Below are positions 30,164-33,680 of a DNA stretch of 33,680 bases, one piece after another (within the stretch, counting starts at the first letter, position 1; every line of letters starts with the position of its first letter). Source of the DNA: Dehalococcoidia bacterium UBA2158 (GTDB taxonomy: Bacteria; Chloroflexota; Dehalococcoidia; Lucifugimonadales; UBA3495); the NCBI GenBank assembly GCA_002328185.1, contig DCWQ01000004.1, forward strand, positions 57,684 through 91,363, in the 5' to 3' direction. The notes beneath the pieces were generated by a model. The model saw nothing but the letters and a program-made list of their open reading frames with translations, was not told the DNA's origin and did not search any database. The position numbers and the translations under genes are program-made.

Positions 30164-30991
30164 CTAACTGCTGAATAAAGAAGCGAGTTCACGGTCTCCT
30201 TTAACAATCAAGCGTCCTTCCGATTCGGCCTTGTTCAGGGATATGCGGCCATAAGCAACCAAGACAAACGTTTCCGTATCACATCTGAACGTGACGTTAG
30301 GTGTCGCCTCTCGAGCTGATTCCATGTGGGCGTTTCTGTTCTCCACCACTATGTCATGGCTGCTAGGGACCGTTCCAGTCAACTCAAATCGGAAGCGAAT
30401 CGTTTCAGTCTGACCAATACCTGGTCGGAACATAGTCCCAACCACGAACGCAGAGATAAAGTCCATCACCGCCGGAAGACATAGGGCGGATAGTTCGGTC
30501 GATACGTCTAGCTTGGAGCGGATGTCCCATTCGTGAATGGCCAACTCTGCCAGACGTAAGTCCACATAAGTGGCAACAGGAATCACCTTTCCAGGATGGT
30601 AGCAGGGTTTTTGCCAATCCGTGTCGGCTAAACCTTCGAGAAGTTGGGTCAAGTCTTCGCACCTTTTGGAAAAGGCGGTTAAGAGCTGGTCTCCCATATC
30701 TTGCCGCAGGTTGATTACCCGCTGGGTATTCTCATCCAACCGGGTCATCAAAGAACTTACGCCTGCCGCAGATAAACCTTCGGGCGGATTTGAATCCCCT
30801 GTGATGCCTTTGGAGATGGCTGCTTCATATAAATCAACGGCGGCTGCTAAGTGGGCCACCACGTCTCCGACCTCTCAGGCATCGCAAGCACTGGTTCGGA
30901 TCAAATCTCCATCTGAAAGGCCTTCGAGGTAATGCAGGATCCGTTGAGATTCTGACTTAACCAGTTCTATGCGCTGTTCCGGTGAGGCCAT
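30164..30991 (-). pseudogene. Maleylpyruvate isomerase-like (DinB/mycothiol-dependent family) gene with one in-frame TGA
   Basis: From the ATG at 30991 (GAGGGTG site upstream) the frame reads MASPEQRIELVKSESQRIL, HYLEGLSDGDLIRTSACDA, then TGA at 30877-30875, then EVGDVVAHLAAAVDLYEAA and onward to 30164. The family usually has Trp exactly here (W-x-v-x-DvvaHL), so TGG has become TGA. The rest is intact: a DinB-like four-helix domain with His46 after DVVAH, LRLAELAIHEWDIR, which is typical of the family, and a C-terminal SCP2-like domain (ATPNVTFRCDTETFVLVAYGRISL). Members use mycothiol or a metal to act on small molecules. TGA is a true stop elsewhere in the window. A GTG at 30862 could still give a 232-residue product. 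Confidence 0.8.
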
Positions 30992-31039
30992 TTATCACCC
31001 TCGTCTTATACCAAATCAACTTGTGGAAGGTGGACGTAA

Positions 31040-31612
31040 TTAGTCCAACTTCAACAACGCCAAGGCCAACTCTGCCGTCTTAGTGGCGTCATAAAGGGCA
31101 TCGTGGGCCTTGCCACTATCGAAGGAGACGCCGTAATAATCGCACGATTCACCTAGACCCATATAATCCGTGAAACCCAGCTTCGCTCGCGGGAGATGGC
31201 CTAGGCTACGTAGGTCGATCACCTTGAAAGTGAATGGTACCACCCTGTCGATACGCCGAAATGCATCCCGGAGAAACTTGGTCTCGAAGTCCACACCCCA
31301 AGCAGCAAGTACCGTTTCGCTCCAATTCACCCCACTGCCGAAGTCTCTCAATGCCAGCTTTGCTGAGATCCCCTCGGCTTGAAGCTTTTCGATGGTGAGC
31401 TCATTGACTTTCATCGCCGCGTGATCGCGTTGATACCAGCGTGTGGGTAGAATGTACTCGGACGTCGTCAGGCCGGGGATTATGGTTTTTTCTACGGTGT
31501 CTATTACTACCCGGGCAATCTGGATGATTTCATGCCTTTCCGGCTCAAGGCCGGTACATTCCAAGTCAACAACGCACCAATACCTAGCATTTGTAGGCTT
31601 ATATGTGACCAA
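31040..31612 (-). CDS. DEDDh family 3'-5' exonuclease (DnaQ/RNase T fold)
   Basis: The 190-residue protein contains the exonuclease motifs VVDLECTGLEP (Asp16, Glu18), GVDFETKFLRDAF (the middle Asp) and AHDALYDATKTAELAL (His170, Asp175). It is a stand-alone proofreading-type domain that could act on DNA or RNA ends. KhpI- or PARN-like and bacterial 'inhibitor of KinA'-type relatives exist, so its exact role is open. The only start in this frame that keeps the first strand is a TTG at 31612, with a weak ribosome binding site. Its codon use and composition, like the next gene, are more AT-rich than in the left part of the window. Confidence 0.85.
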   Translation of the reverse strand: MVTYKPTNARYWCVVDLECTGLEPERHEIIQIARVVIDTVEKTIIPGLTTSEYILPTRWYQRDHAAMKVNELTIEKLQAEGISAKLALRDFGSGVNWSETVLAAWGVDFETKFLRDAFRRIDRVVPFTFKVIDLRSLGHLPRAKLGFTDYMGLGESCDYYGVSFDSGKAHDALYDATKTAELALALLKLD

Positions 31613-31717
31613 TCGTCAAAGTCCATCAAGGAGGATTTCGCTTCATTACAATTTCTATGTTTCAGCCATTTCGTTTTACCACGTTCTGACCATGCCGCAC
31701 CAGGAGTCCAAACACCT

Positions 31718-31766
31718 CACCCCCGGAAGACCACCCGGGGCGGGGTACGTAGAGGGTAGGGGGATC
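31718..31766 (+). repeat. Palindromic C/G-rich intergenic segment
   Basis: CCCCGG and CCGGGG form a hairpin, followed by CGGGGTACG and AGGGTAGGGGG. The order of words resembles 30074-30120 and, more loosely, the palindromic element before the MetE-like gene. It may be a degenerate dispersed repeat. It sits between the exonuclease start and the MFS gene end, in a gap of about 175 bp. Confidence 0.35.
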
Positions 31767-31787
31767 GGCAGCCGGAGCGTGAAGGTC

Positions 31788-33098
31788 TTAGTGTTGGGAA
31801 GACCGGTCTGGTTCAAGAAACGTGGGCGGATTCCCTAAAAGCAAGAATAAACAAGATCCGAGCATGCAAACGATGGCAATGGTTAAGAATGGGATGGTGT
31901 ATGAACCTGTGCTGTCTCGCATATAACCGGCGAAAAGCGGCGCTGCAAATAACATGACATTCATAGGCACCATAGACATACCGGTTATAGCGGCGAACGC
32001 CTTACGACCGAAATAGACACCTCTGATAGATGTCGTAACAGGGGTTCGGCCCCCGAATCCGATCCCTAAGATAACCGCGAACAGATACGCCATCCCGATA
32101 CCGTCGTTAAAGATCAATATTACTACTGCAATCGACTGTATAGCCGAGAACCCGAATGCTGCGTACCGTATCGGCACACGGTCGCCCAGATAACCGCCGA
32201 TCAAGATGAATATCGCGTTAACACCAGTATACGTACCGACGATGGCGCTGATCGTGGGCAAGGAGTAGCCCCTGTCGTCTAGAAGTAATCCTAGATGCAC
32301 CATGATGCTGACTATGACGATAGATGAGCATGCATGGCCGAAGCTGATCAACCAGAATGTGCGAGTCCTTATGGCTAGCTGCCAGGAATAACCGACCGGC
32401 TCTATTTTTGGAGTCTCGGGAGGGTTTGAACCAGTCAGATCTTCAGATCCGTCATCTTTATCTCCATCCGGACGTAACCCGACTTCTTCTGGCCTATTTC
32501 GTACCAACCAAGCAAGGGGTAAGGCAAATACTATTATCGTGACGCCCACGCCAAGAGCGGTTGTGCTCCAACCGAATCTCTCGGAGATATTTGGATCAGT
32601 TCCTCCTATACACCAAGCTAAGAGGAAAGGTATACCGATTCCTCCGACAGCAAAACCTTCCATGACAACCGCCATAGCCCTCGTCTTCTTGCGGACGAAC
32701 CAGTGGTTCATAACGGTCATCATAGGTAGCCAGCCGCCTAAGGCTGCTCCAAAGCTCATTATCCCGAAAGATGCGTAGAGGTGCCAAAGTTCGGATGTTT
32801 GGCTCAGGATTATAAAACCGGCACCCAGAATCGGCAGGCCGATTGCGACCATCCGACGAGGACCTAAACGTTCTATAAGTAGTCCTTCTAACGGCCCAAG
32901 AAGACCTCCTTCGATCCGAGTTACAGCGAATGCCCAAGACATCTGCCCCGCGGTCCAGCCAAACGCGTTTCTCAGTACTGGATTCCAGACAGGCATGCCT
33001 TGAAATAAGGGGACAGTCCCCAGCGCCATGACAACCGCGCCTAGCCCAGCTAGCCACCAGCCGCGGTAGATACTATTACTCTGGCGAAGTAATCTCAT
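31788..33098 (-). CDS. Major facilitator superfamily transporter
   Basis: This 436-residue inner-membrane protein has twelve predicted helices in two six-helix halves. GWWLAGLGAVVMALGTVPLFQG and FGWTAGQMSWAFAVTRIEGGLLGPLEGLLIERLGPRRMV contain the MFS loop 2-3 motif. A hydrophilic acidic central loop (RPDGDKDDGSEDLTGSNPPETPK) precedes the second half, which has GGYLGDRVPIRYAAFGFS. The pattern resembles monocarboxylate- or oxalate/formate-type MFS proteins. The substrate is unknown. The start is the ATG at 33098; AACGAGATG is upstream with a modest site. The gene lies alone, with low-GC flanks. Confidence 0.92.
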   Translation of the reverse strand: MRLLRQSNSIYRGWWLAGLGAVVMALGTVPLFQGMPVWNPVLRNAFGWTAGQMSWAFAVTRIEGGLLGPLEGLLIERLGPRRMVAIGLPILGAGFIILSQTSELWHLYASFGIMSFGAALGGWLPMMTVMNHWFVRKKTRAMAVVMEGFAVGGIGIPFLLAWCIGGTDPNISERFGWSTTALGVGVTIIVFALPLAWLVRNRPEEVGLRPDGDKDDGSEDLTGSNPPETPKIEPVGYSWQLAIRTRTFWLISFGHACSSIVIVSIMVHLGLLLDDRGYSLPTISAIVGTYTGVNAIFILIGGYLGDRVPIRYAAFGFSAIQSIAVVILIFNDGIGMAYLFAVILGIGFGGRTPVTTSIRGVYFGRKAFAAITGMSMVPMNVMLFAAPLFAGYMRDSTGSYTIPFLTIAIVCMLGSCLFLLLGNPPTFLEPDRSSQH

Positions 33099-33380
33099 CT
33101 CGTTCCCTTGTTAACCGTGTCTTTCAGCAACGCGAATATAATCACTCGGTACCTTGTCTATTTCCCCGTGGTCGGTAAACACAAAAAAACCTGCTATTAA
33201 GAGTCACTTTAGATTAATTTAAAAATGTATTCCAAGAATGGGTGATGTTGTCTAATTATTCTTCGGCAATGTCGATTTTTGAGCCCGACGTCGGCCGTCG
33301 TAACCCGTGACAGCGCATCACGTCTAATCTCATTTCATCTCTAAAATGGCTGGTCTATTTACCTACTAACCCGTCCAGTT
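33099..33380. other. AT-rich intergenic DNA
   Basis: No gene, hairpin or promoter convinces here. The stretch is markedly richer in A and T than the rest of the window (for example 33180-33260) and may contain the MFS promoter on the minus strand. Confidence 0.5.
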
Positions 33381-33616
33381 CTACCCTGTTACCGAAATTT
33401 GGTCGTCAATCCCAGCATAATGCATTTGACGAAACATCCACCCGAAACCCCTGCCTCTCCATCGACTTATTTCACGCTTGGCCTGCACGAGATGACCTTC
33501 TAACTTGTGGCCTGCTGGGATACTGTGCCCTCATCCTTCACCATCTCCGCGGCCACTTTGGCATTGAAAGCCAGTCTGTGCATCCGGCTTCTCCGCGATA
33601 TGTCTTACTCCTCCTC
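33381..33616 (-). pseudogene. Possible decayed IS3-type transposase OrfA
   Basis: On the minus strand a GAGGAGGAG site (33608-33616) is followed, at the normal distance, by ATA instead of ATG (33601-33599). SRRSRMHRLAFNAKVAAEMVKDEGTVSQQATS follows, then TAG at 33502-33500. This resembles the first helix of IS3-family OrfA, where FKAKVALEALKGEKTVxELA is typical. In another frame GHLVQAKREISRWRGRGF (33497 downwards) could be its continuation, the ISxWK-like part, up to a stop at 33381. The match is short and several positions differ, so the call is tentative. No terminal inverted repeats are visible within the window. Confidence 0.4.
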
Positions 33617-33680
33617 AACAGTTACCGGAATCTAGGAGCAAAACTCTCACCTAAGCAATCGACCAAAAACCGGTTCTAGC

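Noticed and set aside
30875..30877. TGA as selenocysteine or reassigned Trp
   Set aside because: The position is a Trp site rather than a redox Cys site, no SECIS-like hairpin was noticed, and TGA ends several other genes in the window.
1..33680. CRISPR array, toxin-antitoxin pair, prophage or classical defence genes
   Set aside because: No regularly spaced repeats and no proteins with such motifs were found on either strand.

Overview
The window reads as ordinary chromosome of a bacterium of moderately high GC (roughly 60% by eye over most of its length). Gene content fits a Chloroflexota member, possibly of the Dehalococcoidia/SAR202 type. The reasons are a lipoprotein with a long Ala/Pro/Thr-rich linker, a tiny DUF5679-like zinc ribbon, a PAC2 protein, a family-5 peptide ABC transporter, and several FAD oxidoreductases beside a methionine-synthase-II-like protein. 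The taxon is an inference from gene content; no rRNA is present.

Layout. 1-1158 (minus): the N-terminal part of cobyric acid synthase (cobQ) and a histidine phosphatase that may be the alpha-ribazole phosphatase of the same B12 pathway. 1200-2000: a consensus-like promoter driving a 46-residue zinc ribbon, then about 500 bp without a convincing gene but with three hairpins and a terminator-like end. 2018-5369 (plus): a compact cluster of a carboxymuconolactone-decarboxylase-like protein, a class IV PLP aminotransferase, an SMP-30 hydrolase and a sarcosine-oxidase-like flavoenzyme. 5436-6436: a PAC2 protein behind a nested stem-loop. 6579-13700: a complete oligopeptide-type ABC transporter (binding lipoprotein, small membrane protein of unknown function, two permeases, two ATPases) closed by a strong terminator; similar promoter-like motifs lie before the lipoprotein and before the membrane protein. 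13712-16294: endonuclease III, argC, tRNA-Glu and an FMN-split-barrel protein. 16339-16941 (minus): a frameshifted TlpA-like gene. 17063-21189: ybeY-dnaX-ybaB-recR-recO, a replication and repair operon with a visible extended -10 promoter. 21273-23290: biotin carboxylase plus biotin carrier protein, with no carboxyltransferase in view. 23471-29678: GMC oxidoreductase, a degenerate Tag-like glycosylase, a LysR regulator, a histidine-kinase fragment, a DAO-type FAD oxidoreductase and a MetE-C-like protein, with a palindrome-rich repeat between the last two. 29790-end: tRNA-Thr(CGU) followed by a visibly more AT-rich segment on the minus strand. It holds a mycothiol-dependent-isomerase-like gene interrupted by one TGA, a DEDDh exonuclease, an MFS transporter and a possible decayed IS3-type transposase.

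The left and middle parts combine housekeeping operons with catabolic and uptake cassettes for amines, amino acids and peptides. The right end looks like accessory DNA beside a tRNA gene. I see no CRISPR array, toxin-antitoxin pair or defence system. The less explained items are the TGA-interrupted gene, the multiply frameshifted TlpA gene, the structured non-coding region at 1570-1860, the paired motifs of the peptide transporter, and the membrane protein inside that transporter cluster.
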